From Deltaproteobacteria bacterium (GTDB lineage: Bacteria > Myxococcota > XYA12-FULL-58-9): a stretch of DNA of 64,000 bases. The notes under the pieces are model-generated. The model did no database searches and had not been told where the DNA came from. It saw only the letters and a list, made by a program, of their open reading frames with translations. Positions 42,415 to 51,734 of this stretch are shown here, piece after piece; the stretch's first letter is position 1; every line of letters begins with the position of its first letter. The stretch covers positions 62,001 to 126,000 of the forward strand of contig JACRCV010000051.1 of the NCBI GenBank assembly GCA_016218825.1, read 5' to 3'. Made by a program: the position numbers and the translations under genes.

Positions 42415-43686
42415 TCACCTCCTCTGCTCGACGTGGCACTGCGTGCAGAGCGTCGTGGTGGTGGGGTACGGGAACATGTTCTTGTACTCGGTGCCGTGCG
42501 CCCGATGGCAGCTCAGACAGTTGAGCGTCAGGTTGGGGTTGCGCGGGTCGCGGCGGCTGCCGCCGATCGGGTGGCTCTGGTGCTCCTTCCAGGAGTGGCA
42601 AACGCCGCAGACCTCGATGTCGGTCGCCCTCTTGAACAAGAGCGGCTCGTCGCCGGTGTGGGGGTCGTGGCACTTGACGCACTCGCCGTCCCGGATCGGC
42701 GGATGCTTGGTCACCGAGGCCGCCTGTCGGGCCAGCGTGTCGCGATGGCACTCGCCGCAGACGCTCTTGAGCTCGCCCTGCAAGAGCGGCTTGCGGCTGG
42801 AGGCGTGGGCCGCGTGGCAGTTGAGGCAGGCCGTGGCATTCGCCACTGGGCGATGCAGCCGGTTCTTGGCGAGCATCTTGCCGATGAGGTCGGCGTGGCA
42901 CGTCTGACAGAGCGCCAGCCCGGTCTTCTTGGGCTCGACGGGCTTGCCGGCCACGGGCGGGCCGTGGCACTGCGCGCAATTGTGCTTGGCGACCGGCTGG
43001 TGCACGTCATTGTACAACATGCCCGGCTGGTTCGAGCCGTGAGGATCGTGGCAGCTCGTACAGCGCGACTTGGCGACCGGATAGTCCATGTGCTTCTTGG
43101 CGAAGCCCGGCCGCTCCGCCTTGTGGCAACCAACACAGAGTCCGGGTACGGCCTGCTTCAGGAGCGCGCCGGCCTTGGTCGAGGCATGCGGGTCGTGGCA
43201 GACAGTGCATCCTTGGTCGACCACCGGCCGGTGCTTGCGCCTGGCGGTCGTTGCCGCCTCGGTGATGCGCGGGTGGCAGTCGGCGCAGAGGTCGAGCATC
43301 GGCTTGGTGAGAAGGTCCGGCTGGTCGCCGGCGTGAGGCAGGTGGCACTTCTGGCAGGCGCGCTCCAAGACCGGCGCGTGGGCGCTGGCGCGCTCCTTGG
43401 GGACCATCTGGTGACAACGGCCGCAGACCGCACCGCCGTCTTCCCAGAGCAGGTTCCGGGTGGTCGCCGCGTGCGGACTGTGACAGCCGATGCATTCCCC
43501 GCGCTTGATCGGCGTGTGAACCACCGGCTTCTTCAAGAGCGTCTCGACGTCGGAGTGGCAGGTGAGGCAGACCTTCCCCTTGCCTTCGGGGCGGAGGTTG
43601 AACTTCGGTGCGGCCACGGCGTCGTGCCACGATAAGCCGAGCGCGGCGACGAGCAAGGCGGCGCACTGGAGTCGCGTGTGGTTCAT
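42415..43686 (-). CDS. 16-haem c-type cytochrome
   Basis: A 423-residue exported cytochrome: signal peptide MNHTRLQCAALLVAALGLSW ending near DAVAA, then 16 CXXCH haem-binding motifs (CLTCH, CIGCH, CGRCH, CQKCH, CADCH, CTVCH, CVGCH, CTSCH, CAQCH, CQTCH, CLNCH, CGECH, CVKCH, CGVCH, CLSCH, CTQCH). Motifs come in the doubled-CXXCH pattern with CHDPH/CHAAH spacings and intervening histidines as second ligands. Probably a linear electron wire in the periplasm or inside the neighbouring outer-membrane barrel. Four bases after the 26-haem gene. Confidence 0.93.
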   Translation of the reverse strand: MNHTRLQCAALLVAALGLSWHDAVAAPKFNLRPEGKGKVCLTCHSDVETLLKKPVVHTPIKRGECIGCHSPHAATTRNLLWEDGGAVCGRCHQMVPKERASAHAPVLERACQKCHLPHAGDQPDLLTKPMLDLCADCHPRITEAATTARRKHRPVVDQGCTVCHDPHASTKAGALLKQAVPGLCVGCHKAERPGFAKKHMDYPVAKSRCTSCHDPHGSNQPGMLYNDVHQPVAKHNCAQCHGPPVAGKPVEPKKTGLALCQTCHADLIGKMLAKNRLHRPVANATACLNCHAAHASSRKPLLQGELKSVCGECHRDTLARQAASVTKHPPIRDGECVKCHDPHTGDEPLLFKRATDIEVCGVCHSWKEHQSHPIGGSRRDPRNPNLTLNCLSCHRAHGTEYKNMFPYPTTTTLCTQCHVEQRR

Positions 43687-43690
43687 GGCG

Positions 43691-45667
43691 TCACTTCTTC
43701 TTCACCGGCAGGTGGCAGGTGTCGCAGTCCCCGGAGGCGAAGGGCGCGTGCGCGTTCGCCTTCAAGAGCTTGGCGTTCTTGCCGGAGTGCGGATCGTGGC
43801 AGCTCTGGCAGGTCATCTCCTTGGCGTTGACACCGGCGTGCTTCCGGGTGAACTCGGCGTCGAAGTCGTGACATTGCCCGCACAGGGTCGAGGTCGGCTG
43901 CACCAGCATGCTCGGCTCACTCGAGCCGTGCGGCAGGTGGCAGACCAGGCAGTCGTCTCGCGCCGGCGAGTGGGCGGTCTCGGTCTCCTGCCGGGCGCGC
44001 AGGTCTTTGTGGCAGCTGAAGCAGAGGTCGGGGGCCTTGGCGGGGACGAGACCCCGCAGCGCGGCCTTGTGGGGATTGTGACAGCCGCTGCACTTGCCCT
44101 CGCTATAGGGTTTGTGGACGCTCATCGGCGTCATCGGCATGTCCTTCGCCTTCTTGTGACAGCCCGCACACACGTCGCCTTCCTTCTTGACCAGCATGCC
44201 GGCGTTGTTGCTGCCGTGCGGGTTGTGGCACTGCATGCACTGACCCTGGACGAACGGCTTGTGGCTGGAGCCGGCCTTGATCGGCTCCATGAGCTCGGCG
44301 TGGCACGGCCGGCAGAGCGCGGCGCCACCGGCTTTCAGCAGCTTGGCCTCGCCGGCGGCGTGCGGCGCGTGGCAGACCGTGCAAGCCCCCTGGGCCACCG
44401 GGCTGTGGATGTGGACCTTCACGAAGCCGACCTCGGCCTCGCGATGACAGCCGTAACAGACCGCGTCGACGCGCTCGCGCAGGATCGCCGGCATCGGTGA
44501 GCCGTGCGGGTTGTGGCAGACCGAGCAAGCACCGTTCAAGAACGGCGCGTGCTCCACTCGCAACCGCTGCTCGGCATTGACCTTGTCGTGGCAGCCCAGG
44601 CAGAGGGCCATCGCGGGCTTCTTGAGGAGATGCTGCTCCTTGGCTGCGTGCGGCGCATGGCAGGCCACGCACCCTGCTTCGGAGGTCATGACCGCGTGCT
44701 TCACCGGGCCGCTTTGACCCTGATCGGGGTGGCACGCGGCGCACAGGGTGTTCCCGGGCGCTTTGCGGAGGGCGCGTGACGACGACGCGTGGGGGTCGTG
44801 ACAGGTCGTGCAGTCGCCGTCTGCGAAGGGCGCGTGCGTGATGGCGCCGCCGGCGGCGAGGTCGGCGCTGTCGTGACAGTTGGCGCAGAGCTTGCCGCCC
44901 TGCTCGACGAGCGCGAACGGCTTGGCGGCGGTGGCGGCCTGGTGGCAGGAGCTGCAGTCCTTCGAGCGCACCGGGTCGTGGACCGAGGCGCGCAAGAGCT
45001 TGGCATCGTCCGCCGAGTGCGGATCATGACAGCCGGTGCAGATCCTGCCCGCCACCGGGTAGTCGGCGTGCGCCTTCTTGAAGCTGTCCTTGTCCGGCGC
45101 GTGGCACTTGACGCAGAGCTTGAGCGGGTCGCTGGTCAGCAGGTTCCTCTGGTCGGAGGCGTGCGCCAGATGGCAGGCGCTGCAGCCCTCCTTCTTCACG
45201 ACCTCGTGGACGAAGCGACCGGCGAAGGACTCCTTCTTGTGGCAGGCGAAGCAGCTGACCGAGCCTGCGGCGCGCAGGAGGTTCTTGGTTTGCGCGGCGT
45301 GCGGCTCGTGACAGGAGGAGCACTTTCCCGAGGCGATCGCTGAATGAACATTCTTCTTGTTCATGCCGATCGCGGTCTTGTTGTGGCAGTCGTAGCAGAG
45401 CTGCGGCTCGGCCTTCTTCAACAGGAGCTTGGGGACGAACCCGTGGCGCAGATGGCAGGTGTCGCACTTCTCGCCCTCGGCGGGGTCGTGCACTTCGGGC
45501 CGCCCGAGGACCTCGCTCACGAACTTCTTGTGACACTCGCGACAGCTCTTGGGCGCAAACTTCCGCCCGGCGGCGTCGGTTTCGGCCGGCCAAAGGCCGA
45601 GCCCGACGACGACGGCGGCGAGCGCCACCCGAAGCTCAAAGCGATCGCCGAACAAGCGCCTCAGCAT
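43691..45667 (-). CDS. 26-haem c-type cytochrome
   Basis: A 658-residue exported cytochrome with 26 CXXCH motifs counted from CRECH to CDTCH, about one per 25 residues, in repeating units of about 50 residues (HxPVxxGxCxxCHxPHxxxxxxLL...LCxxCH). Its signal peptide is FELRVALAAVVVGLGLW followed by ETDAA. ATG 45667 has GCGGAGG 12-13 bases upstream; an ATG at 45700 is in frame but overlaps the preceding gene and has no better site. With the 16-haem protein and the barrel it is the best candidate for a trans-envelope electron conduit. Confidence 0.92.
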   Translation of the reverse strand: MLRRLFGDRFELRVALAAVVVGLGLWPAETDAAGRKFAPKSCRECHKKFVSEVLGRPEVHDPAEGEKCDTCHLRHGFVPKLLLKKAEPQLCYDCHNKTAIGMNKKNVHSAIASGKCSSCHEPHAAQTKNLLRAAGSVSCFACHKKESFAGRFVHEVVKKEGCSACHLAHASDQRNLLTSDPLKLCVKCHAPDKDSFKKAHADYPVAGRICTGCHDPHSADDAKLLRASVHDPVRSKDCSSCHQAATAAKPFALVEQGGKLCANCHDSADLAAGGAITHAPFADGDCTTCHDPHASSSRALRKAPGNTLCAACHPDQGQSGPVKHAVMTSEAGCVACHAPHAAKEQHLLKKPAMALCLGCHDKVNAEQRLRVEHAPFLNGACSVCHNPHGSPMPAILRERVDAVCYGCHREAEVGFVKVHIHSPVAQGACTVCHAPHAAGEAKLLKAGGAALCRPCHAELMEPIKAGSSHKPFVQGQCMQCHNPHGSNNAGMLVKKEGDVCAGCHKKAKDMPMTPMSVHKPYSEGKCSGCHNPHKAALRGLVPAKAPDLCFSCHKDLRARQETETAHSPARDDCLVCHLPHGSSEPSMLVQPTSTLCGQCHDFDAEFTRKHAGVNAKEMTCQSCHDPHSGKNAKLLKANAHAPFASGDCDTCHLPVKKK

Positions 45668-45689
45668 GGGGTTCGGAGCCTCCGCATCA

Positions 45690-47471
45690 TCAGCTGCCAA
45701 TGCGCGTCAGGTAGATCTCCACCGGATAGGCGGCGCGAAGCTTCTTGCCCCAGTCGGCGAGGGCGACCTCGAGCTGCTCGGCGAACACCTTCTTGCGCAG
45801 CGCCTCCTGGATTTCCTCGAGCTCCGTGGCCTTCGCCGCGATCCGGCCCTCGACGATGACCACATAGTACACGCCGGCGAGGTTGTCGTACAAACGGTAG
45901 TCCCCCGCCTGGGCGCCGGTGAGCGCCGCGGCCAGGCCGCCGCTCAGGCTCTTGGTCGTGACCGTCGCGCTCGTGAGTTCCTCCGCCTGCTGCTCCTCGG
46001 AGACGCGCTCGGCGGCGTTCGCCCGCAGCCACCGGACGTCGGTGCCGGCGCGCAGCTTGGCAATGGCGTCCTCGGCGGCCGCCAGCGTGCGAAAGCCGAG
46101 GGTCGAGAGCTTCACGAACTCGGGGAGCATGTACTCGCTCTTGTGTTGCTCGTAGTATTCGCGGACCCGCTCGGCCGAGACCGCGATCTCGGGGATGACC
46201 GCGCGTCGCAAGAAGAGGTCGAAGACGAGAGAGCGCTCGTGCTCGGCGACCTTGCGCCGATAGCGGTCGGTGTTGGCGAGGCTCAAGAGCTCGGCCTCCC
46301 GCCTGCCCACGGCGGTGCGCACCATGCTCTCGAAGGTCGAATGCTTCTTGACGTTGACGCGCCGCTCTTTGACGCCGGCCTCGGTGCCGTGGAAGAGCTT
46401 CTTCTCGATCTGCGCCGCGAGATCGGCCACGGTGATCGATTCGCCGCCGGCAATCTTGGCCAGGACCCGCGCGTCCTTCAAGAGCGCCGCGAAGCCGGGC
46501 TTGGCCGCCTCGAGGTCGAGGTTCTTGAGGCGCTTGTCGTCGATGACGGCGTGCTTCTTGACCAGGTCCTCGAAGTATTTGCGCAAGAGCTCCGTGCTCT
46601 GGCGGTCGATCGACTGCTGCTCGGCCTGAGCCAAGAGCGCCGGGTTGTCGGGGTAACAGATCTCGACGAGCTGGATGACCGCGAAGCCGTCCGCGACCGC
46701 AGTGACCGGAGCGAGGCCCAAGGCCTCCAGGCCTTTGACGGCGGCGGCAATCGCCGGATGCAGGTCATTGAGGCGCATGCAGTTGGTGGCGCTGCCGCCT
46801 TTGGCCTTCTTGGTGCTCACCGCCCGGGTCGCCACCTCGGCAAACGGCTCTGCGGCCTGGAGCTGGCTCAGGGCTTCGCTCGCATCCTCGGTCTTCGCGA
46901 ACCACAGCGACTGCAGCTTCCACTGACGCGCCTTGTCTTTGTAGATGCGCTCGACTTCGTCCGGATCGGGTTTCACGGAGACCGTCACCGTGCGCTCGAG
47001 CTCGGCCTGGAGGAGGGTCCGCCGATACTGGGTGAGGCTCTCCTGAGCCTCCGGCAGCTCGTCCAGGCCCATCTGGCGCGCCTCCAGGACCGCGAGGCGC
47101 ACGTCGATGATCCTGTCGAGGATCGCTTTGAAATCAATAGCCTTTTCTGCGCTGTCGGTCGTTCGCTTCGCGTGCGTTGCCGCCAGGGCGAGGTTGAGCT
47201 CCTGGAGCAACACCACCTCGTCGCCGATTCTGGCCACGGGAGCTGTCTCGAACGCCTCCGCGAACAGGGGAGCCTGGAGGGAGACGGTGATCGTCGGCGA
47301 GCCCGCGGCCGGCGCCGCGGGCGCGGCTGTCGAGGTCGGCGCGACGGTCGGCGGGCAGGGGGCGGCCACGGCTGCCGGAGCGGCGCCCTCCCCCGCCGTA
47401 CAAGCGCCCAAGAGGAGGGTGAGCAAAGCGGTCGCGAAGCTCGGGCCGAGCCGTTTACGGGCGCGCATCAT
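45690..47471 (-). CDS. Parvulin-type peptidyl-prolyl isomerase lipoprotein
   Basis: A 593-residue SurA/PrsA-like protein with lipobox LLGAC (Cys24). Helical chaperone segments occupy most of residues 75-400, with DLAAQIEKKLF and LFLRRAVIPEIAVSAERVREYYEQHKSEYMLPEFVKLS leading into a parvulin-like domain (about 440-560: RTLAAAEDAIAKLRAGTDVRWL, SLSGGLAAALTGAQAGDYR, GVYYVVIVEGR). Probably folds the exported cytochromes or barrel. ATGATG at its start overlaps the previous stop, as at two other junctions of this operon. Confidence 0.85.
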   Translation of the reverse strand: MMRARKRLGPSFATALLTLLLGACTAGEGAAPAAVAAPCPPTVAPTSTAAPAAPAAGSPTITVSLQAPLFAEAFETAPVARIGDEVVLLQELNLALAATHAKRTTDSAEKAIDFKAILDRIIDVRLAVLEARQMGLDELPEAQESLTQYRRTLLQAELERTVTVSVKPDPDEVERIYKDKARQWKLQSLWFAKTEDASEALSQLQAAEPFAEVATRAVSTKKAKGGSATNCMRLNDLHPAIAAAVKGLEALGLAPVTAVADGFAVIQLVEICYPDNPALLAQAEQQSIDRQSTELLRKYFEDLVKKHAVIDDKRLKNLDLEAAKPGFAALLKDARVLAKIAGGESITVADLAAQIEKKLFHGTEAGVKERRVNVKKHSTFESMVRTAVGRREAELLSLANTDRYRRKVAEHERSLVFDLFLRRAVIPEIAVSAERVREYYEQHKSEYMLPEFVKLSTLGFRTLAAAEDAIAKLRAGTDVRWLRANAAERVSEEQQAEELTSATVTTKSLSGGLAAALTGAQAGDYRLYDNLAGVYYVVIVEGRIAAKATELEEIQEALRKKVFAEQLEVALADWGKKLRAAYPVEIYLTRIGS

Positions 47472-48700
47472 GGTCTTCCTTCCGTGGGCTCCAGGTGCTC
47501 GGTCTTGGCCGGGTGGACGTCGGATTGGGGCACCGTCTCCGGCGCCGTCGCCGACAGCTCGGCCAAGAGGGGCGGTGCGTTCTGGGCGAGCCTGTCAACG
47601 GCGGCGCTCGCCAGGTTGCAGACGAGCCCGGCCGCCGTCCGCTCGAGGCCGATGTTGAAGAACCAGACGCCGTCGTCGCCGAAGGCGAAGGACGTCGACT
47701 CGAACACCACCTCGGACGCCTCGCGCGGCGCTCCCCGATCGAGGAGGAGCGTCGAGAAGTTCACCCGCGCCGCCTGCGGCCCGCCGCGCCATTCCTCGTA
47801 GTCGAAGACCTCGCCGGTCAGGATGAGATCGGTCGTGCCCGCGGCAAACACGGAGCGGGCGGTGTCGAGCGACAGGCCCTCGGACAGGACGGTGCGGTAC
47901 TGGAGGAGCCACTGTCGCACCACGCCGGGCTCGACGACCTCGAACAGCGTCGAGGCCTGCAGTTGGCGTACGAACTCGAGGGCCACGACGTAGCCGGCGT
48001 CGCGGCGCGGCGTCAGGTTGCGGAAGGGCAGCACCGCCACCCGGTAGCGGCGCGTCGGGTCGAAGGCGGCGGCCACGGAGTAGGACCGCGGGTCGAAGAA
48101 GAAGCCGCCCGGGCACGGCTCGGCCCGGCGCTTGGCGCCGGCCAGGAAGAGCAGCAACGACTCCTCGAGGTGAACGATGGCCTGATCGCGGATGATGCGC
48201 GGGTCGTTGACGACGCCCAGGCTCAAGAAACCCGGATGGTCGACGCCGGTGAGCGGCATGCCGTCCACCCACAAGACGCGCGGTGGATCGGTCGCCGAGA
48301 CCAAGCGCATGGTCAACGCCAGCTTGGGCACGGCGTCGTCGGCGTAGCCGGTGATTGAAGTCACGAGGATGTCGGTCGCGCCCAGCTCTAAGGCGGCGGC
48401 CGCGGCGAACAGGCCGTCAACGTAGCCGGTGTTGCGCACCCGATGTCGTGCCATGAGCCCGAAGAGCCCGACCTCGTCTACGAGGGTCAGGTCGTACAGG
48501 AGCAGCCGCTGGTAAACCAGGTTCTGGATCTCGCTCAACGGCACCGGGCCGCCGGTCAGATTCTCGGGGGGCAGGACGGCGATGACCGTCGCGGCGGCGG
48601 GTCTTTGTGGGCCCGGGGCCGGGAGCGGTCTGGCCGACACGCAGGCGGCGACGCCGCAACAGCCGAGGGCGGCCATGGCGATTGTTCGGGTCGGCATCAT
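47468..48700 (-). CDS. Lipoprotein with two CsgG-like domains
   Basis: A 410-residue lipoprotein (lipobox VAAC, Cys20). Two related halves each begin with a CsgG/TolB-like strand: VIAVLPPENLTGGPVPLSEIQ near residue 39 and YRVAVLPFRNLTPRRDAG near residue 213, each followed by ATDILVTSITGYADD or TTDLILTGEVFDYEE. These are the features of CsgG/LpoB-type periplasmic domains, which in CsgG form an outer-membrane export channel. Whether this one makes a pore is unknown. Translationally coupled to its neighbours by overlapping ATGATGA. Confidence 0.7.
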   Translation of the reverse strand: MMPTRTIAMAALGCCGVAACVSARPLPAPGPQRPAAATVIAVLPPENLTGGPVPLSEIQNLVYQRLLLYDLTLVDEVGLFGLMARHRVRNTGYVDGLFAAAAALELGATDILVTSITGYADDAVPKLALTMRLVSATDPPRVLWVDGMPLTGVDHPGFLSLGVVNDPRIIRDQAIVHLEESLLLFLAGAKRRAEPCPGGFFFDPRSYSVAAAFDPTRRYRVAVLPFRNLTPRRDAGYVVALEFVRQLQASTLFEVVEPGVVRQWLLQYRTVLSEGLSLDTARSVFAAGTTDLILTGEVFDYEEWRGGPQAARVNFSTLLLDRGAPREASEVVFESTSFAFGDDGVWFFNIGLERTAAGLVCNLASAAVDRLAQNAPPLLAELSATAPETVPQSDVHPAKTEHLEPTEGRP

Positions 48701-49521
48701 CGCGGCGAGCTTGGTGCCGGCTCCGGTTGCGGCTGTGGCTGAGGTTGAGGTTGAGACTGGGGCTCAGCCCGCGGCGCGAGCTCCTCGATCACGGCCGGCT
48801 TCGCGTCCGACGGTGGCGCGGCCGGCTCTTCGGGCGCCGCCGCCGGCGCGGCCGGGGCCTCGGTGCCTCCTTCGAACAGCGCATCGATGAGGGCGCGCAC
48901 CGCCTTCTCGGTGACGATGTTCATCGGCTGGCCGCCGCCGCCCAGCATCCGCTCGAAGATACCGACGCCGCCTTTGGTGGTCTGACCCGACCAGACCACC
49001 TTGCCGGTCTGGGTCTCGATCATCTTGAGCCCCATGGAGATGGCGTTGGCGGTAGCGGCCGCGGAGTGCAGCTCGCCGTACTCCTTGATGACGCCGGTGA
49101 TGAGGGCGTCGGCCGAGATCATCGCGCCGAGCTTCTTGCTCTCTTCGACGGTGGGATTGTCGGCGGCCACGAGGCTCAGCCGGGCGATGCCGCGCGAGAC
49201 CTCGCCTTCGGGCACGACGTAGAAGCTGCCCTCGGCGCGCAGCATGTGCGCCACGACGTCGCGGACCCGAAGCGCCGCCAGCTGGTCGCGGGACAGATTG
49301 GCGAAGGGCAGGACGGCGATCGTGCGAATCGCGCCAAAGTCCATCTCGGGGTCGTGATACGGTCGCGTGTCCGTTACAATGGGCGCGCAGGCCGAGGCCA
49401 CGAGCACGCAGACGGCGAGCGCGAGCCCGGCCAAGGCGATCGCCGGCTTGACTCTCTCCCGGTCACGATGCAGCACGCTCATGGTTGGGAAACGATGCTC
49501 GCCGAAAACGGAACGCATCAT
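48697..49521 (-). CDS. CsgG-like lipoprotein
   Basis: A 274-residue lipoprotein (lipobox VASAC, Cys45). The domain IRTIAVLPFANLSRDQLAALRVRDVVAHML, YVVPEGEVSRGI, ADALITGVIKEYGE and MGLKMIETQTGKVVWSGQ follows the CsgG/GNA1162 pattern well. The C-terminus is low-complexity (PAAPAAAPEEP and a QPQPQP run). ATG 49521 is chosen because ATGATG overlaps the preceding stop exactly as at the next two genes and GGTGG precedes it; ATG 49482 would give a more usual signal-peptide length. Confidence 0.75.
   Translation of the reverse strand: MMRSVFGEHRFPTMSVLHRDRERVKPAIALAGLALAVCVLVASACAPIVTDTRPYHDPEMDFGAIRTIAVLPFANLSRDQLAALRVRDVVAHMLRAEGSFYVVPEGEVSRGIARLSLVAADNPTVEESKKLGAMISADALITGVIKEYGELHSAAATANAISMGLKMIETQTGKVVWSGQTTKGGVGIFERMLGGGGQPMNIVTEKAVRALIDALFEGGTEAPAAPAAAPEEPAAPPSDAKPAVIEELAPRAEPQSQPQPQPQPQPEPAPSSPR
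48716..48766 (-). repeat. Short tandem repeat coding for Pro-Gln
   Basis: Six-base units of the type CAACCT/CAGCCA/CAACCG repeated about eight times near the 3' end of the CsgG-like lipoprotein gene, encoding PQPQPQPQPEP. Such arrays can change length by slippage in multiples of two residues without shifting frame. Confidence 0.6.
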
Positions 49522-51725
49522 AATACCACCATCAGGTTGCACGCAAACGTGCTGGCGCGCGTGCGGATAGGCTCGGTGTCGACAAAGGCCAGGGTGTAGG
49601 TCGCGTTGGTGACGATCTTGGGAGCGATTCGCCAATGCAACGACGGTGAGAAAGTCCTCGAAAACGCGCGAGAAAGCGCATCGACCGACTCGGCGTACGA
49701 GAAGTGGAGCTGGAGAGCGCCGCCCGGGAAGGGTGAGAAGCCGCCGCTGTAGTTGCCGAGCCAGCGGGGGCGCTCGCGGGTGGCCCAGGAGCGGGTGACG
49801 TTCGCGGCCAGATACAGCGCCGAGATCGGCGCAAAGGCCGTGCTGGCGTCGACGCCCTGGGTCTCGAAGCGCCGGCGTGGCAGGCCGGCGCCCCACTGAT
49901 CGCTCAACGAGTAGCGCAGGCCGCTCGTGAGGGTGAAGGTCGGGTGCGGCGCCAGCGACACGGACACCGTGGCGCCGGGGCCGGCCGAGCGCCGACGTTT
50001 GACCACGGCAAAGTTGTAGAAGGCGCTCGTGCCGGCGGCGACGCCCGGATAGAGCTCGGCGGTGCTGGACAGCGTCAGGGAGTTGGTGGTGCCCGAGCGC
50101 GTGGCACCGCCGTTGACGGCGCCGCTGTAGCCGAGGTTGGCGTTGAGGTTGGCGACCGGCGAGCCGGCGAGCGAGCTCGAGTAATCGAAGGCCCAGTCGT
50201 GTCCGAGCCGGGTCAGCGTGTCGAGGCGGGCGGCGCGGACGCCGAGCCCGAGCCAGGACAGGAGGTTGCGGCTGTACGACAGGCCGTTGCGCGCTTGATA
50301 GACCGCGTTCCGCTCGGGCAGGAGCTGGTTGGCCGCCGACAGCGTGAGCTCGTGGAAGAACGCCTCCGAGGTCATGAGCCGCGTGCGCGCGCTGGCGTTG
50401 ACCACGGTGTTGAGGCTGTGGGTGCTCGTCGGGGCGCGCCGGACCGGCAGCATCGAGAAGAACTGCACCTCGGTGACGTTCACGTCGGCCACGTCCAGGA
50501 AGGCGGCGTAGTTGGCCGGCAGCGGCCTTGCGACGACCTTCAGAAAGCGGGCCCGGGTGTCGTTGAAGCTCACCTCGAAGCGGTCGGCGAAATCGGCAAA
50601 GATCGTCGAGCCGCCAAGCGCCACGCTCTGCCAGGTGACGTTGTCGTTGCTGGAGTAGACCGAGAAGACGAAGGCCGAGGCGACCTCGACGGGCACTGTG
50701 CGGTCGACCCAGACGTAGACGGTGTTGACGCTCTCGGCGAGCTCGGAGAACTCGGCGCCGAAATGGCGATTGGCGGTGTCGCCCAGGCGCGACGGGTTGT
50801 AGCCCAGGTCGATGTTGGCGGAGGCCGAGAGGTTGCCGTCGGCGAGCGCCGTGTTCGGAATGAGCGTGCTCGACGCCGGCGTGGCTGGGAAGCGCTCGAC
50901 GAGCGACAGGCCGCTGAGCGGATACTGCTGCGTCGCGGTCGTGCCGGTGGCACCGGTTGCCTCGGTCGAGGTACGGCCGTGATTGATGGCGGCGTTGGTC
51001 GCGAGGATGACACGGTCCTCCCAGAGGGTCGTCATGTAGCTTCCGCTCGTCGTCTGGGTGAACTGGCTCAAGTCGAGGTGGTGCACGCGATCGGCGGTGT
51101 CGGCGTAGCCGAGCGCGTACTGGAGGGTGAGCGGCCGCGGCGTGTCGTAGAAGGCGTCGAGCTTCACGCTGTTGCTGGTCTGATCCTGGACGGCGTGTCG
51201 GGCGTCCCAGGTCGTCTGGTGGTCCAGGCGAAGGTTGACGCGCGGCGGCCCGTCGGGCGTAAAGCTGCCGTAGCCGCCCATGACCTCATTGGTGAGCGTG
51301 CGGCTGGCGAAGGTCGGGTTACGGCTGACCTGCTGCCGGCGGCGGTAGTCGGCGCCGGCGGTGAACGTGTCGCTCTGCCAGACCAGGTCGCCGTAGACGT
51401 TTGCGAGCCGAGCCTTGGTGCGCGTGTCGAGGTCTTCGCGGGTGGCCCAGGTGTCGGTGAGCTGGAGGAGGCCGCCGGCCCCGGCGCGCAGGGTCTCGGT
51501 GAACTCCCGCGCCAACGACAGACGATAGCGCTGGTCGAGGGTGTCGTTGCGACTGCGGGTGGTCGTGTCGCGGTCGTTGTCGGTGGTGTCAATGATGCTG
51601 ATGGTCCCGGTCGGCTCGACGCCGAGGCTGGCGTCTCCACGGGCAACCCCCGGGGCTGACGCCGCCAGGGCCGCAGCCCAAAGCCGGATCCGTGGTGCCC
51701 GGATGCGTGGTGCCAACGTCGTCAC
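49518..51725 (-). CDS. Outer-membrane beta-barrel (porin of cytochrome conduit)
   Basis: A 735-residue exported protein (signal peptide ending GVARGDASL) rich in alternating amphipathic strands and ending in a run of aromatic/hydrophobic strands, as in large beta-barrels of the MtrB/PioB type. Residues about 315-420 form an inserted domain resembling F5/8 type C (discoidin): FVFSVYSSNDNVTWQSVAL, RFEVSFNDTRARFLKVVARPL, YAAFLDVADVNVTEVQFF. It sits between a propeller lipoprotein and CsgG-like lipoproteins upstream of two giant cytochromes, so it probably houses a cytochrome across the outer membrane. Start is GTG 51725 with GAGGG upstream. Confidence 0.75.
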   Translation of the reverse strand: MTTLAPRIRAPRIRLWAAALAASAPGVARGDASLGVEPTGTISIIDTTDNDRDTTTRSRNDTLDQRYRLSLAREFTETLRAGAGGLLQLTDTWATREDLDTRTKARLANVYGDLVWQSDTFTAGADYRRRQQVSRNPTFASRTLTNEVMGGYGSFTPDGPPRVNLRLDHQTTWDARHAVQDQTSNSVKLDAFYDTPRPLTLQYALGYADTADRVHHLDLSQFTQTTSGSYMTTLWEDRVILATNAAINHGRTSTEATGATGTTATQQYPLSGLSLVERFPATPASSTLIPNTALADGNLSASANIDLGYNPSRLGDTANRHFGAEFSELAESVNTVYVWVDRTVPVEVASAFVFSVYSSNDNVTWQSVALGGSTIFADFADRFEVSFNDTRARFLKVVARPLPANYAAFLDVADVNVTEVQFFSMLPVRRAPTSTHSLNTVVNASARTRLMTSEAFFHELTLSAANQLLPERNAVYQARNGLSYSRNLLSWLGLGVRAARLDTLTRLGHDWAFDYSSSLAGSPVANLNANLGYSGAVNGGATRSGTTNSLTLSSTAELYPGVAAGTSAFYNFAVVKRRRSAGPGATVSVSLAPHPTFTLTSGLRYSLSDQWGAGLPRRRFETQGVDASTAFAPISALYLAANVTRSWATRERPRWLGNYSGGFSPFPGGALQLHFSYAESVDALSRAFSRTFSPSLHWRIAPKIVTNATYTLAFVDTEPIRTRASTFACNLMVVL

Positions 51726-51734
51726 GCTTTGCCC

